Shown here piece by piece: positions 1 to 10,262 of a stretch of DNA of 64,000 bases (position 1 is the first letter of the stretch; every line of letters starts with the position of its first letter). Below the pieces are notes generated by a model. That model had not been told where the DNA came from. It ran no database searches and saw only the letters and a program-made list of their open reading frames with translations. The translations under genes and the position numbers were made by a program. Source of the stretch: Dipteris shenzhenensis (lineage: Eukaryota > Polypodiophyta > Polypodiopsida > Gleicheniales); NCBI GenBank assembly GCA_047967505.1, contig CM106538.1; one strand, given 5' to 3'.

Positions 1-94
1 TAATGTGCATAAGATAGCATTTCACACTACTTTTGGGTTGTATGAGTATTTGGTGATGCCTTTTGGATTGACTAATGCCCATGACAAGAGAAAT
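1..94 (+). pseudogene. Ty3/gypsy reverse transcriptase fragment
   Basis: The first bases translate in one frame to a stretch ending in LVMPFGLTNA. This is the conserved Ty3/gypsy RT block just before the catalytic aspartates, with the family's usual F-x-T-x-FG-x-YE lead-in. The match stops abruptly near base 94, and the catalytic YLDD block is not found after it. The frame runs off the left edge, so the element's start lies outside the window. It probably belongs with the RNase H piece at 833-1115, separated by unrelated sequence. It is non-functional as it stands. Confidence 0.8.
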
Positions 95-832
95 CACTAA
101 TCCGTGATTAGTAGACATTAAAACATTATTATATATTATATGCCAATGGTGTAACATGTATTTGTATTTATGATGGACATCGACCGATTTGTTATGGCGG
201 TGGATCATCTGAGTAGATAAGACTAGTCGAGCTGGAGCCGCTGCTTCAGACGGCATCAAATTGAGACATGTGACACTTATTCTATTAATAAAAATGTACA
301 CACAGGTGTCTAGGTCCTCGGGGCATTGGAAGGGAAGGGTGCATTAAGGTGCATTGAATGGTAGATGCATGGGTCATAGGCTAAGGGTAGGTGTAAATGG
401 GAAGATGGAACTTGAGTGATCTCAAGGGACATTAATGAAAGGGTATCACCCTTCATTGTGAATCTCACATAGCATTCTGTCTACCACATTGCATTCATCC
501 GCCATCTCTCACACACCTTGCAAGTAGGTCGAAATAGAAACAAGCACTCTCACTAGGGCGCTCTTCCCCATTGGAGGGCCAATCGGCATTCAAATTTTGC
601 ATGCATTGCACACATTTGCATTCTTGAGAAGGCTGGTTCTTCACATCTTTGATGACATAATTGTCTTTTCTAAGTCCGTTGGGGCATATAATATCCAAAG
701 ATGGGATAAGGATGGATCCGGCAAAGATCCAAGCCATTTAGAAATGACCAAAGTTGAAAATTGTGCATGAAGTCCGTAGTTTCCTAGGCCTATGTTCTTA
801 CTACAGAAGATGAATCAGGCATTTTGCGGACA
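95..832. other. Unidentified filler splitting a gypsy pol relic
   Basis: No recognisable coding sequence. This segment lies where the catalytic core and connection domain of the flanking gypsy RT should be, so it is an insertion, a replacement after deletion, or both. An 80-codon open frame on the - strand (495-737) resembles no family I know. Confidence 0.4.
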
Positions 833-1115
833 TAGCCGCTTCACTTTCACGACCTTATTAAGAAAAATGCAGCTTTTAGATGGGGAATTCCACAAAAGAC
901 AGCATTCACCACACTCAAAGAGAGGTTGACTACCGAGCCAATCTTGATAGTTCCAAATTTGTATCAGCCATTTGATGTGGATTGTGATGCTTGTGGGGAG
1001 TGTGTTGGGGCTGCATTGCATTAGAATGGTCATGTAGTGGCCTATGAGAGCAGGAGACTCTGGGATGCAGAGAGAGATCTGGGAAGAGTTGCTGTGGTTT
1101 CCCCTCGGCTTTTGA
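833..1115 (+). pseudogene. Ty3/gypsy RT connection and RNase H relic
   Basis: With one frame change near 870, this reads through the gypsy RT C-terminus into RNase H. The segment F-x-x-IAA leads to a KxAAFRWG block, then TTLKERLTTEPILIVPN, then PFDVDCDACGE, ending in GHVVAYESRRL. The order and motifs are those of the Ty3/gypsy RT thumb and the first RNase H strand with its catalytic Asp. A TAG interrupts the frame where family members usually have Gln (x-Q-x-GH). It is the continuation of the fragment at 1-94. Confidence 0.75.
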
Positions 1116-2149
1116 GGCTGAAATCCCCTCTTCTGAGCCTTGGGAAAGTCTCTTGTTTCAGACTTGGGGGTCACTGACTTTTTATCAAGGGCTTGTAGTG
1201 AAGGTACAGTAGTAGGACCTTGCATGTATATAAGATTAGCTACATTGGCTGAATGCATAAGATCTGAAATATCTTTGATATCCTTAGTTTTTACTTGGGC
1301 CTGTATCTTTGGAGTGAGTCCTGCCCAATACTTCCTGAGTTGAGTCTTGTCAAAGATTTTCTTGAAAGGTGAAACCTGTAAATATGAGTCCCAAATTTTT
1401 TGATTATAAGACTCAACTGTATCTCGTGCTTCCATATGCATACTCTCCCAACCAAGGAGGACATGATCCCAAAACTGCTTGGGAATAAACTACTTATAAA
1501 AGGCTTTCTTGAAATACTTCCATTTCTTGGGAGTTGTATAATTAGCAGTTTTAGCTAGCTACCATGCACTGGCTGTACCAATCAAGTGCAAACCAACCAT
1601 ACAAAGTTTCGAGGACTCACCGAAATTTTCCACGCTCAAGGCAGCATCAAACTGCCTTATGAACTGCATTGCCTTTTCAGCTTGGCCATATTGGCCATTG
1701 TAAGTGGCAAATCTCGCTAACTTCCCACCATCTTTAAACTTTGCTTTCTTGCCATACTTCTTCTTCTTCTTCTACTTATGCTTTGGCTCTGAGGATCCAG
1801 AAGAAAAAGATGATGTTGAGGATAAAGAGGTAGAGCTAGAAGAAGAAGACGAACTAGATGAACTATGATGATGCTTCGCCTTTTTCTTCTTGGGAAGATC
1901 AACTCTTTTCCTCTTTTTGCTGTCCCTATGGCGAGACTTCTTACTCTTTCCCAATACCTCATTTGTGAAAAAAGGAGTAGGACTCAAAGATCTCTTTTTG
2001 CCCATCATGTCCTGATTTGCTCCATAGGGAGGTTTCTTTGGCTCTTCCTCAAAGAGAGGTTGTACCATCCTACGAAACAAAGGGTCGCTTCTTGCCTCTC
2101 CCAACTGAGTAATCAGCTCTCTGTAGGCATTCTCTTTATTAATCTGCAT
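1110..2149 (-). pseudogene. Ty3/gypsy-type gag relic with Ser/Lys-rich N-terminus
   Basis: Reading from 2149 leftwards, the frame starts with an ATG and an acidic/Gln-rich segment. It then has Lys/Arg-rich blocks, a run of about a dozen serines (near 1840-1870) and a capsid-like region with FATYNGQYGQAEKAMQFIRQFD and W-x-x-HVLLGWESMHMEARDTVESYNQKIW. The latter resembles Retrotrans_gag (W...F...F and E-S-V-x-x-Y). It stays in one frame apart from three in-frame TAG codons (the first at 1772-1774), so decay was by point mutation. It lies on the opposite strand from the neighbouring RT/RNase H pieces, so it comes from another copy or was inverted. Family assignment is by motif only. Confidence 0.65.
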
Positions 2150-2570
2150 AGCCTCTGTCTACTGGACCTGATGAAACTCTGCCATTCCCTCATGGGATGA
2201 TTGGGCATGCTGCTGTGAAGCCATCACTGCAACCAAAATCTGAGATTTGCAACTCTCTTACGCACACTGTGTATGCAACTAATGCACTCAGCCTTTTCTT
2301 TCCTAAGAGGAATACCTCAACAAGAGATGTATTGCATTCACAACTCGTGCCAGTGCCAGGCTGTCAACTCAATGCATAAACCCCCAAAGTTGCTTAAGCA
2401 TTCATTGAACCTTTTCTAGCTGCTGTAGAAAGCACTCAGAATGCATCTGTTTTCCCTTCTCTGTGCACAAAGGCATGCATCTCTTTTATTTCTGCAAAAC
2501 TATGATTTTCTCTGTTTTCTGCTGATTTTCTGGCAGGAAATAATTGAAAGGTAGGTGGAAACTGATGTAG
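2150..2570 (-). other. Probable leader of the gypsy gag relic
   Basis: There is no coding signal of its own. It lies directly upstream of the - strand gag start and so is probably its untranslated leader. I found no initiator-Met primer-binding site here. Confidence 0.3.
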
Positions 2571-2780
2571 TATCTGCAAGAGAGCTTCAAGGCCAGGACG
2601 GATGGGGCAGAGAGAGCAGCCAGGGTGGAGAAGACAATGAGGCAGCTCTCCAGCCTAGGAAGGATGCAGAGATGCAGTATCTGCAAGAGAGCTTCAAGGT
2701 TGCGATGGATGGGGCAGAGAGCAGCCGGGGTGGAGAAGACAATGAGGCAACTCTCCAGCCTAGGAAGGATGCAGAGAGCA
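2571..2780. repeat. Tandem duplication, 108 bp period
   Basis: Two copies in direct tandem, 2571-2678 and 2679-about 2780, each beginning TATCTGCAAGAGAGCTTCAAG and ending near GGAAGGATGCAGAGA. The second copy has a few substitutions and a small deletion. The open frames seen on both strands here are by-products of the duplication, not a gene. Confidence 0.85.
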
Positions 2781-2899
2781 ACCACGGTGGAGCAAGTTGC
2801 AGTAGCCTCACGGTGGGGTTGTTTTTTGGGAACACTATTGGAAGTTCAAAGAGTAAGCTAGAACTGTCTCTACAACTGTCTTTATGAAAAAAAAAAAAG

Positions 2900-3180
2900 T
2901 AACCGGATGAGTAACCGACTGGTTACACTAACCAAACAAGCTGGTTCTGGTCTGATTAGTCTGTAACTGGACTCTCGCAAGAGTAACTGGACTGATCATA
3001 GTTTGGTTACACCAACCAGACTGATCTTGTTACACCAACCAAACTGGTCTGGTTAGGCCAGGTTAACTAGACCAAGGTTTAACTAAATGAGTACTGGTTC
3101 AACTAACCAGAGTCAACTAACCAGGATTAACCAACTATGGTCAGGTTACTCAACCCAACATGGGTTAACTATAGGTCTGC
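2900..3180. repeat. Array of GGTTA/TAACC dyads
   Basis: A dense run of short inverted repeats built on TAACC and GGTTA. One example is GTAACC-GACT-GGTTAC at 2911-2926, which shares an arm with GGTTA-CAC-TAACC at 2921-2933; many looser AACCAG/CTGGTT pairs follow up to 3180. GGTTAA-type sequence resembles the GT boxes bound by plant trihelix factors (known biology); a role here is inference. The block lies beside the CCACGTCA cluster, which suggests an LTR promoter region. Confidence 0.6.
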
Positions 3181-3211
3181 CACCTTAGCATGTGTGTGTG
3201 CCACATGTATA

Positions 3212-3370
3212 CCACGTCATCGCACACGCATGTGCCACGTCAGCGCCACATCAGTTGCCACATGTCACAACTCAATGCCACATCATCAATATGAAGTTTG
3301 AACACTTGCCACGTCAGCACGCTTGCTTGCCTACGTGCCACGTCACCTGCCCTCCTGTGCTACCACATCA
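3212..3370. promoter_or_regulatory. Cluster of CCACGTCA boxes (ACGT-core, bZIP type)
   Basis: CCACGTCA occurs at 3212-3219, 3235-3242, 3309-3316 and 3338-3345. The CpG-decayed form CCACATCA occurs at 3246-3253, 3278-3285 and 3363-3370. TGACGTGG is a known plant bZIP site (G-box/C-box hybrid). Seven copies in 160 bp suggest an enhancer block, most likely in the U3 of an LTR. Function is inferred. Confidence 0.55.
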
Positions 3371-4500
3371 GCTCTTTGACGGCCAGAATCCCCACATCGC
3401 GTCGGCTTCTATGTGCAAGATCTCGTGAGCGGAGGAGATGGCGGAATAGATGACGATGCAAGGTCGAACCTTGCGCAAGCTTTCTGGTAGTCAATGCTTC
3501 ATTTCGAATGAACGAAACCACCATCTGGTCGTTGATCTTCACCGACACCTAAGCTAGCGTTGACCTACGGAGATCATTCACAGAGATGAGCGTCACCCGC
3601 AAAGAAATTCCCAAGATCTCCATCGGCCCTGCGTCACTTCTCAAAGTGTGCCCGCGTGAAGAGTCACTGCGCATGGAGGCATTGTTACACTGAGAATTCT
3701 CCGTCAGACATTCGTGAGCATGGCGCTTAGATTACACACAAGGTCAATGCTCCCGTCAACCCAATCATTACCCACACAGTAGCTTAAGTTTAGTGGGGTC
3801 TCTGCTTTCATTCTTGGATCCTCGCACGGCGGGGCTGAAATCGACGCCTCTCGCAAGGCTCATTGAAAATACAAAGGCCACACAGAAGAACAAAAAAGAA
3901 ATACGCAAGGAACATCCTAAAACCCAAGTTGTAGGCTATCAACGAGGCATCAACTCGCGTATAGTGATCTTATGATTGCATAGAGATGTCACGCCCACTA
4001 GCCTTTTGACAATTTACTGCAAACACTCTCTCTCGCCCTGTCTCTACAAACACACTAGGGCCCACGACAATCGTCGCGCTGGACCCCCCTAGGTTTTTAT
4101 TACTTGAGAGAAAACTGAGTACATGAGTTCAGCGTAGCACTGTTGTTACAAAAATCCAAAACGTGAAGTAATTACATGAGCTCTCAGGCTCTCTTTCTTG
4201 GCAACATGCCACTTGTCAAATTTCCTAACTAAAAACTAGTTACATGCCACTAAAGGGCAATTTCTGGAGTCCTCGAAGCACTTGGTCACGCGAATGTCCT
4301 CCTAGATGCTTGTCAGGCTCCATAGCACTTTTGGGTTTTCAGTCCCACTTGATACCTACAATTAACAACTAGAGCGCACAACCATGGTACCCATTAATAG
4401 TGGTTAGCACTTTTGCATGCAATTAGACCATAGACTAATCCTAGTCACTTGTGGGCGTCCCCACTGAACAAAACACATGAACAAAACATAAAACAAAAAT
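3371..4500. other. Non-coding, LTR-like sequence without a clear gene
   Basis: No coding signal recognised. A TGTCACG sequence at about 3987, typical of Ty3/gypsy LTR starts, and flanking promoter-like blocks suggest that this is LTR or element-flanking DNA. I could not find paired ends. Confidence 0.3.
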
Positions 4501-4504
4501 CTTA

Positions 4505-4795
4505 GTAGACCGAGGTCAATCCTCTTGGCTGTAATTAAGGGGCTTGGCCATCAGTTAGAGCGCCTTAATTATGGCCAAGTCTCTCCAACCGAAGTTAGCG
4601 CACCTTAGTTAACGAGGTTAACCCTCTTGGCATGAGCCAAGTCTCGTTGACTAAAGTCAACACTCTTTGGACCGAAGTCAGCACCTTAATTTCCTTGTTA
4701 ACCGTGGTTAACCATCTTGGCCGACGCCAGATCTTCCTAAACAAGGTTAGGCTTACTTAACCGAGGTTAAGTATCTTTGACCGGAGTCAAGACTT
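4505..4795. repeat. Array of TTRACC-nn-GGTYAA palindromes
   Basis: Evenly scattered palindromes with a two-base centre. Examples are GTTAACC-GT-GGTTAAC at 4697-4712, CTTAACC-GA-GGTTAAG at 4756-4771, TTGACC-GG-AGTCAA at 4777-4790 and TTGACT-AA-AGTCAA at 4647-4660. The TTGAC halves match the WRKY W-box core and GGTTAA matches GT boxes. The array lies downstream of a putative LTR TATA box on the - strand. Confidence 0.6.
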
Positions 4796-4849
4796 TGGCC
4801 AAATGAAAGTAACTCTTTGAACATAATTAAATAAAAGAAGAACTCATTA

Positions 4850-5700
4850 ATTATGATCAATAAATGGTCAACTTATGCTTTGACTTTTGAATATTTAAAG
4901 CCTGGTGACATTGGCTCTTCTAGATCCTTGAGCCCACGTGCTCCTTTGAGCTCTCTGTTCGGTGATCCCTCCACTGTACTGCCCGGGTAGTCAAAATAGG
5001 TGGGCAGCTTCTCCAAGCTTAATCTGCAGCCCTCCAGCCCACTTTTCTCCTCTTGGATGTAGGCCCAAAAGTTGCTGGTCTGCTGCTCCTTGTTGCTCCT
5101 TGAAGGCTGGTCCAGGTGATGCCTAAAGGGGACCCAAAGGCCCCTTTTTATAGGGGCAAAGCCCCCCTCAAAATAGCTGCCTAGTAGGGGGCGAATTGGC
5201 CGACCCAATCAGCCCCTACACCTGACTTTTGCAGCTCTTCAAAATCCCCCCTAGGTGGGGGCACATAGTCTGAGATTTGGCTGGCCCTGCCTGGCCACGT
5301 GGCAGGCTGCCACTGGCCCTAGGCAGGCCTGCCCTAATCATCCCTGATCCAAGGCCCCTTGGCCTACAAAATCTGCCGTGATTCCTGCTCTTGCTTCTTG
5401 TTGTAGATCCGCACCCTGCCAGGCCTTGTCCAAGTCCCGGCACACCTTCCAACAGGATCGTCCTTGTGTCCGTACTGCAAATAACATAATCTCAACCTCC
5501 TCATCACAGCCCTTTGATGCTGGAAACCCTGCGCAATCCGGCTTGCTCCAGTCATGGACAGCCACGTGGCATTTCCGCCTTTGTAATGCCCTCCTAGAGA
5601 GCCCTCTCTGTCAGCTACTCCTCTTGTGTTTTGCTTTGTCTGACTATTGCCCACACAAACGAGTAGCAACTTTGATTATATATGATGATTGTGGGTTGCA
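4850..5700 (-). repeat. LTR-like block with - strand TATA box
   Basis: A GC-rich block containing CTATAAAAA on the - strand (5145-5153), followed downstream on that strand by purine-rich transcribed-leader-like sequence. It shares short blocks, such as CTGCTGCTCC, CCAGGTGATG and CTTGAGCCC-x-CGTGCTCC, with the block at 32050-33000. The two therefore look like diverged LTRs of one Ty3/gypsy family. Ends are not defined, and the long open frames here are chance. Confidence 0.45.
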
Positions 5701-6455
5701 AGATGATCATAACAGAGAAAATGGTGAAGGAAACGGCCGATGGAGAGTTATGGCCAAATTAGAAATTCAGCTTGAAGGAATCTTTGCACAACTAAGGGCA
5801 AGGTGGAAGAATACGAGGAAGCACGAAGACGGCTAAGATAGCCTTGGCAAACTCCAAGAGCTAAACAAAAACTTTAATGAAAAACAAAAGGAAGACATAC
5901 TTAGCCAGCAAAGCAACACTTATGTCGTCATCAGTGCCCAAGCATAAGTAGCTATACTGGGTTTCTAAAGACCCACGGAGTCTCTTGGGCAAACCCAGTG
6001 CTTACAAAAAACCTCCAAAAAAAAAACAAAAGAGAAAGAAAACAAGAAAGGAAGAAGAAAGGAAGAAAGTGACTAAGCAAAAATAAAGAAGCAAGTCAAG
6101 AAACAAAATCTTCCAAAAAACAGGAATAAAATCTCTCTCTCTCTCTCTCTCAAGAAGGCAGTACCACAAGTTGATTGGGATGAGAATGGCATAAGCTTCA
6201 TCACTCGAAAGGGTAACTAGGCACAGATTTACTTCAAAGAAAAAGCCTCAAGGGTCAAGATCCTTAGACAAACCAACAAGCTGAAAGGTACTAGGATTTG
6301 GATATCTGAAGAGCTCACTATGACCCAACTCAAACAACGGGCAAATGAACTCATCAAAGTGAAAGAAGCAAGGAAGGAAGGTAAATGGGCGGTCTACCAA
6401 GATGGGCAAGCACTGATAAGACATTTCAAACCTAAACCCAAAGACTCTGGGTCTT
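5700..6455 (+). pseudogene. LINE-A ORF1 relic
   Basis: Two parts of a LINE ORF1 product. The N-terminal part (about 5700-5930) is a heptad-like Lys/Glu/Leu segment containing LEIQLEGIFAQLRARWK and GKLQELNKNFNEKQKEDIL, a likely coiled coil. The C-terminal part (about 6155-6455) carries WDENGISFITRKGN and then ISEELTMTQLKQRANELIK and EGKWAVYQDGQALIR. The second block matches the ORF1 C-terminal signature (DLT-x-x-Q-x-x-R ... EGKWA-x-x-x-DG). It contains at least one TAG, and no ORF2 follows. The copy ends at the 3' structure at 6608-6676. Confidence 0.6.
5958..6001 (+). repeat. Stem-loop inside LINE-A
   Basis: The outer arms ACTGGGTTT and AAACCCAGT are perfectly complementary and enclose an inner AGAC/GTCT stem. 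It resembles the LINE 3' hairpins at 6608, 10208 and 10270 and is followed by A-rich sequence, so it may be an older 3' end of the same family. Confidence 0.5.
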
Positions 6456-6607
6456 AAACCGATGTTATTCAGATCACTCTTACATAATACCTGAATGTAG
6501 TTATGTTATGCTATTATAATAATATGGGGCTGAGTTGTTGTACTCCCCCACAGACTCTCAGTCTCTAACTGATGCTGTAGTTTTTTGGTTTGTGTATTTA
6601 GTCCCAT

Positions 6608-6633
6608 AGACCCGCGAGGTCTTCCGAGGACGT

Positions 6634-6676
<43 letters not shown>
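6608..6676 (+). repeat. LINE-A 3' end: stem-loop plus (TC)n tail
   Basis: AGACC (6608-6612), a 5-nt loop and GGTCT (6618-6622) are followed by TCCGAGGACGTTATT and then a TC repeat of nearly 40 bases. The same structure ends LINE-B (10208-10222) and a third copy (10270-10284). A fixed 3' hairpin plus simple tail is what a LINE needs for recognition of its own RNA by RT. Confidence 0.7.
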
Positions 6677-6678
<2 letters not shown>

Positions 6679-7018
6679 CGAGCATGGGATCGAGCATGCA
6701 TGGCACACGGGACGGGATCCCACACGTCCACAGCCACTTATCATCCGATTCACGGACACTCAGGCTCAACTTGCAGCACTCAGGCAGCACGCTACACTAC
6801 GGGACCACCCTACCATTTTCATGGATGAGGATCTCACACCTATGCAAGTAGAGGAGCGGCGCACCCTACTTCAGCAGCGAGATGCAGCCCATCAAGAGGG
6901 GAAGTGGGCTGTCGTCCGAGATGGCCGCCTGCTAGTTGGCCCCCGCCGCCGAGCCCCACCAGGTACTCAAGACACGGTAGCAGGCTCCGCCCCCCAAATA
7001 GGGAGACATGGTCTATGA
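6677..7018 (+). pseudogene. LINE-B ORF1 C-terminal part
   Basis: An open frame into which the upstream TC tail runs. It ends in MDEDLTPMQVEERRTLLQQR and then EGKWAVVRDGRLLV, the same ORF1 C-terminal signature as in LINE-A at 6320-6430 but in a clearly diverged version. Only the last 110 or so residues are present, so the copy is 5'-truncated, which is usual for LINEs. It stops with TGA at 7016-7018, overlapping the ORF2 start at 7008 by 11 nt. This overlap suggests translation of ORF2 by termination-reinitiation. Confidence 0.65.
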
Positions 7019-9813
7019 GACTCAGACTCAGCACACAGTACCCTTGGCATGCACCATATGGAACTGTAATGGTACCCTATGGTCTGACCCTGGGAATTTC
7101 TCAGAGTCATACACTGGACGTGACATAGTTTTCTATACAGAGACACACCAAAGCCTCGAGCGCCCTCTCCCCTCGGTCAGTGGCTATACCTCGGAGTCAA
7201 TATTCCGTGAGGAGACCAGAGATACTGGGGGGGTCCGAGGCTCAGGCGGAGTTGCAGTACTCTTCTGTTCAGCACTCATTAGTCTGATATCCGTGGTCAG
7301 ACGGGATGTTCACACCTGTTACCTATGGCTCTGCTTTCGACGCCCTTCCACACGCGACCTTTTTATTGCAGTCTGCTAGTTCCCCCCTGAGACGTCACAC
7401 TTTGCACGGGTGCTACGCGAGGATACGGGGGTATCTCCCTATTTAGATATCCATCCAAACATTGTGGAGTTTTCCAGACGCGGAGAGGTCCTCCTAGTTG
7501 GGGATTTCAACGCAAGGACAGGCACACATCAGACATCCCTCCTGGATTTCCACTCAGATCCGGTCCTATTACCTGAGATGGACATAGAGGACTCGGGCTT
7601 CCCCCGCTCCTCCGCTGACAGTCGAGCCCCCGTTATTGCATATGGGCAGGCTCTTTTGGATCTTGGATGTATACATGATCTGGTCATCTACAATGGACTA
7701 GATCGGTGGCCCGCCTCCTCTGGTTTCACATGTTTCCCACATGGCGGAGGAGCCAGTGTCGTCGACTACATTTTGGGATCTCCTGCTTTAGCCTCACAGA
7801 TCACTCACTTCCGTACCGCACCCTTACCCCCAGGAGCCGACCACACTTACCTTTTCTTTCATCTCCTTACGCCTCGAGCCCCTTCCAGCCACACTCCGCA
7901 CTACACCACCTATCATGATATACACTTTGATCATAACCTCTCACCTGACTACTCAGCCCACCTAGCCTCTCTCCTCAGACACATAGACACCATACCCTCT
8001 CTAGATCACCGAGCTGCCCTCATCACCCACTCTCTCCACAATGCAGCCCGCCACATCTTTCCTTACACTACTCGGTCTACCCGCCCCCCACCCGTTGGCT
8101 CCACCCTTTGCAATAGCTGGTATGATGACGAGTGTAAAGCCTTACGCCGCACACTCTGACTCACGACCCAGCGAAATGCTAGGGCTGACCCACACCTCAC
8201 TAGGGTGACGGGCTCGGTCAGGATTGGTACTAGCTGGACCACAGAGATCACGAGCACTATAGGGGTCAAACAAGGATGTCCCTTGTCACCGACTCTATTT
8301 GGCCTCTACATCGACGAGCTCGAGACCACCATCAGGACACTCGGAGGTGCACGCTGCTCTCTTGCGGAGGCTGTCATCCAGATTCTCTTATACGCAGACG
8401 ATGTAGTACTACTATCCTCCTCTGCTACTGGTCTTCAGCGACACCTGGATGGACTTCATATCTTCTGTGATACCCATGACTTGAAGGTCAACCTTGGGAA
8501 AACCAAGGTAATGATCTTCAACACCTCCCGACCCGCTATGCATCGAGAGCAGTTCCTCTTCGCCGGCGACCCTGTTGAGATAGTCGACTCCTATACATAC
8601 CTGGGCGTTGTATTCTCAGGCTCGATCTTCACGATGCGCCTGGCCATGCAGGCCAGGATCAGTCGAGGCTATGCCGCTCTTGCCAGACTGGAGCGACAGT
8701 GCTACCACTCTCACTTTCAAGACCCGCGGACCAAGTCTCTTCTTTTTTATTCCTTGGTCCGCCCAGCAGGCATGTACGGCAGCCCATGGTGGGGGGCCGA
8801 CCTTTCAGACACAGAGTGGGCACGCGTCGAGTGCCTACAGATACTGATGTTTGCTTGGATGATCCGCAGCAAACCATCGATACCTCATCAGATCATCTTA
8901 GCAGAATTCGGCGCCTCACCAGTACAGCTTGATGCGGCCTTCCAGGCTATCACTTATCTACACAGGGTCAGGGACTTCAGCTCCTCTTTTGACGCTCGCC
9001 TCCGCCTACCTTGGCTAGCCTTATCCTCCTCTATGGCATCCGCTGATGGGGACCAACGATGTTGGTATGGACGCCTTTCTAGCTGGTTCACCCGACTCGG
9101 CCTCGACATGGACCGGTTGCCTCCTTTTCAGTATAGCCTCGATGCTCCACCATCCCCTTTCTCCCCCACTGACCAGGAGGTCAACCAGATCATCCGAGGA
9201 CCTGCTCTAGCTTCACACCTGGAGGACTTGGTTTCTTCACCCCGAGCTTCCTGTGAAGCTCGATTGCTATCGTCGACACTGCCTCCAGATCTCACAGGAG
9301 GGTTTCATCATGCCCCCGGGTTATACACAGATTCATCTACTGCATGCGCTCCGGATTTCACTCGGCCAGTTTAGGGTTTCGTCACACCGATTACGGATCG
9401 AGAGCGGACGCACAGAGGGTATCCCACGAGAGGGCCGCATCTGCCCACTTTGCAACCTGCAGGAGATCGAGTCGGAGGAGCACTTTGCTTTCAGATGCCC
9501 TATCTATTATGCCATCCGAGGCCGGTACCACTGCCTATTCCGCGATGGATTCGGCCCCCTCCCACGCATGCTGGAGTTCTCGGACCAACGGTGCCTAGCC
9601 GCTTTCTTACATGAGATGACCTGCCACCGAGATGCATCTCTCCGGGCACGACAGCATGCGCAGCCCACACGGCGTGAGGACACTCAGCGACCCATCACTG
9701 ATTTCTTCCAGTCACAGGATACCTCTCCTCAATCTAGCCGACGATGCGGACGTGAGCGAGAGCCAGAGCCACGACAGCTGCGCCAGCAGCGACAGATACA
9801 TCCGGGTCCATGA
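7008..9813 (+). pseudogene. LINE-B ORF2: endonuclease, truncated RT, zinc finger
   Basis: ORF2 protein for target-primed reverse transcription. The ATG at 7008 overlaps the end of ORF1. The endonuclease domain shows TIWNCNGTL, DIVFYTETH, LLVGDFNARTG, SVVDYILGS and GADHTYLF, the APE-type catalytic set. Around 8200 the frame passes directly to GVKQGCPLSPTLFGLYIDEL and then LLYADDVVLLS, so the RT fingers and the first catalytic Asp block are deleted with frame kept. In-frame stops are TAG at 7377-7379 and TGA at 8157-8159. A frame change between about 9240 and 9370 leads into a CPLC-x9-H-x4-C finger (zf-RVT type). The C-terminal tail carries QRPITDFF (9685-9708), a perfect PCNA-binding box. The element is non-functional but recently recognisable. 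Confidence 0.85.
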
Positions 9814-10262
9814 CATCCCTTCTATGCTCTCAGCCCGCCCTACTGGGGTCACCGTCGCTCTCGTTCTTCACCATAGGGCCACCCGCCGCCCCCGACGACC
9901 AAGCTCGACTAGGCAGCGTGACGTGAGAGGCCAATCATCCATCGCAGGGTTTTTTTCGACCTCCCATTTTACGGCCCCTCTATGATTGGCCTCTGACGAT
10001 CACCACATGCATATATATATATTTGTATCTCCCCCCTTCTGCTCCATTTTTTGTGCCATTTTTTGTATCATCTGGAGATAGATACACATTTTTTGTACCA
10101 GGACTAGACACACAGTCCTTCATAACTTTTTTTGAAGAAACGGTTGGCCGGCCCGTTTTTGAGACCGCCACCGTTATGCTCATTGTACTAGTTATCTTTA
10201 GTCTCATAGACCTTCACGGTCTCCCGAAGACTTAAATAAAATTTCTTTCTTTCTTTCTTTTT
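9814..10262 (+). mobile_element. LINE-B ORF2 tail, 3' UTR and 3' terminus
   Basis: An overlapping frame (to 9985) contains a second PCNA-box-like QSSIAGFF (9932-9955). Non-coding sequence follows to the terminal stem-loop AGACC-TTCAC-GGTCT (10208-10222), then GACTTAAATAAAATT and a (TTTC)n tail to about 10262. The loop and tail differ from LINE-A, but both hairpin arms are identical. Confidence 0.65.

Noticed and set aside
2486-2887. Overlapping open frames on both strands
   Set aside because: Produced by the 108-bp tandem duplication.
5364-5836. 152-codon + frame and 101-codon - frame
   Set aside because: They lie across an LTR-like block and the start of a LINE ORF1 relic; neither has protein motifs.
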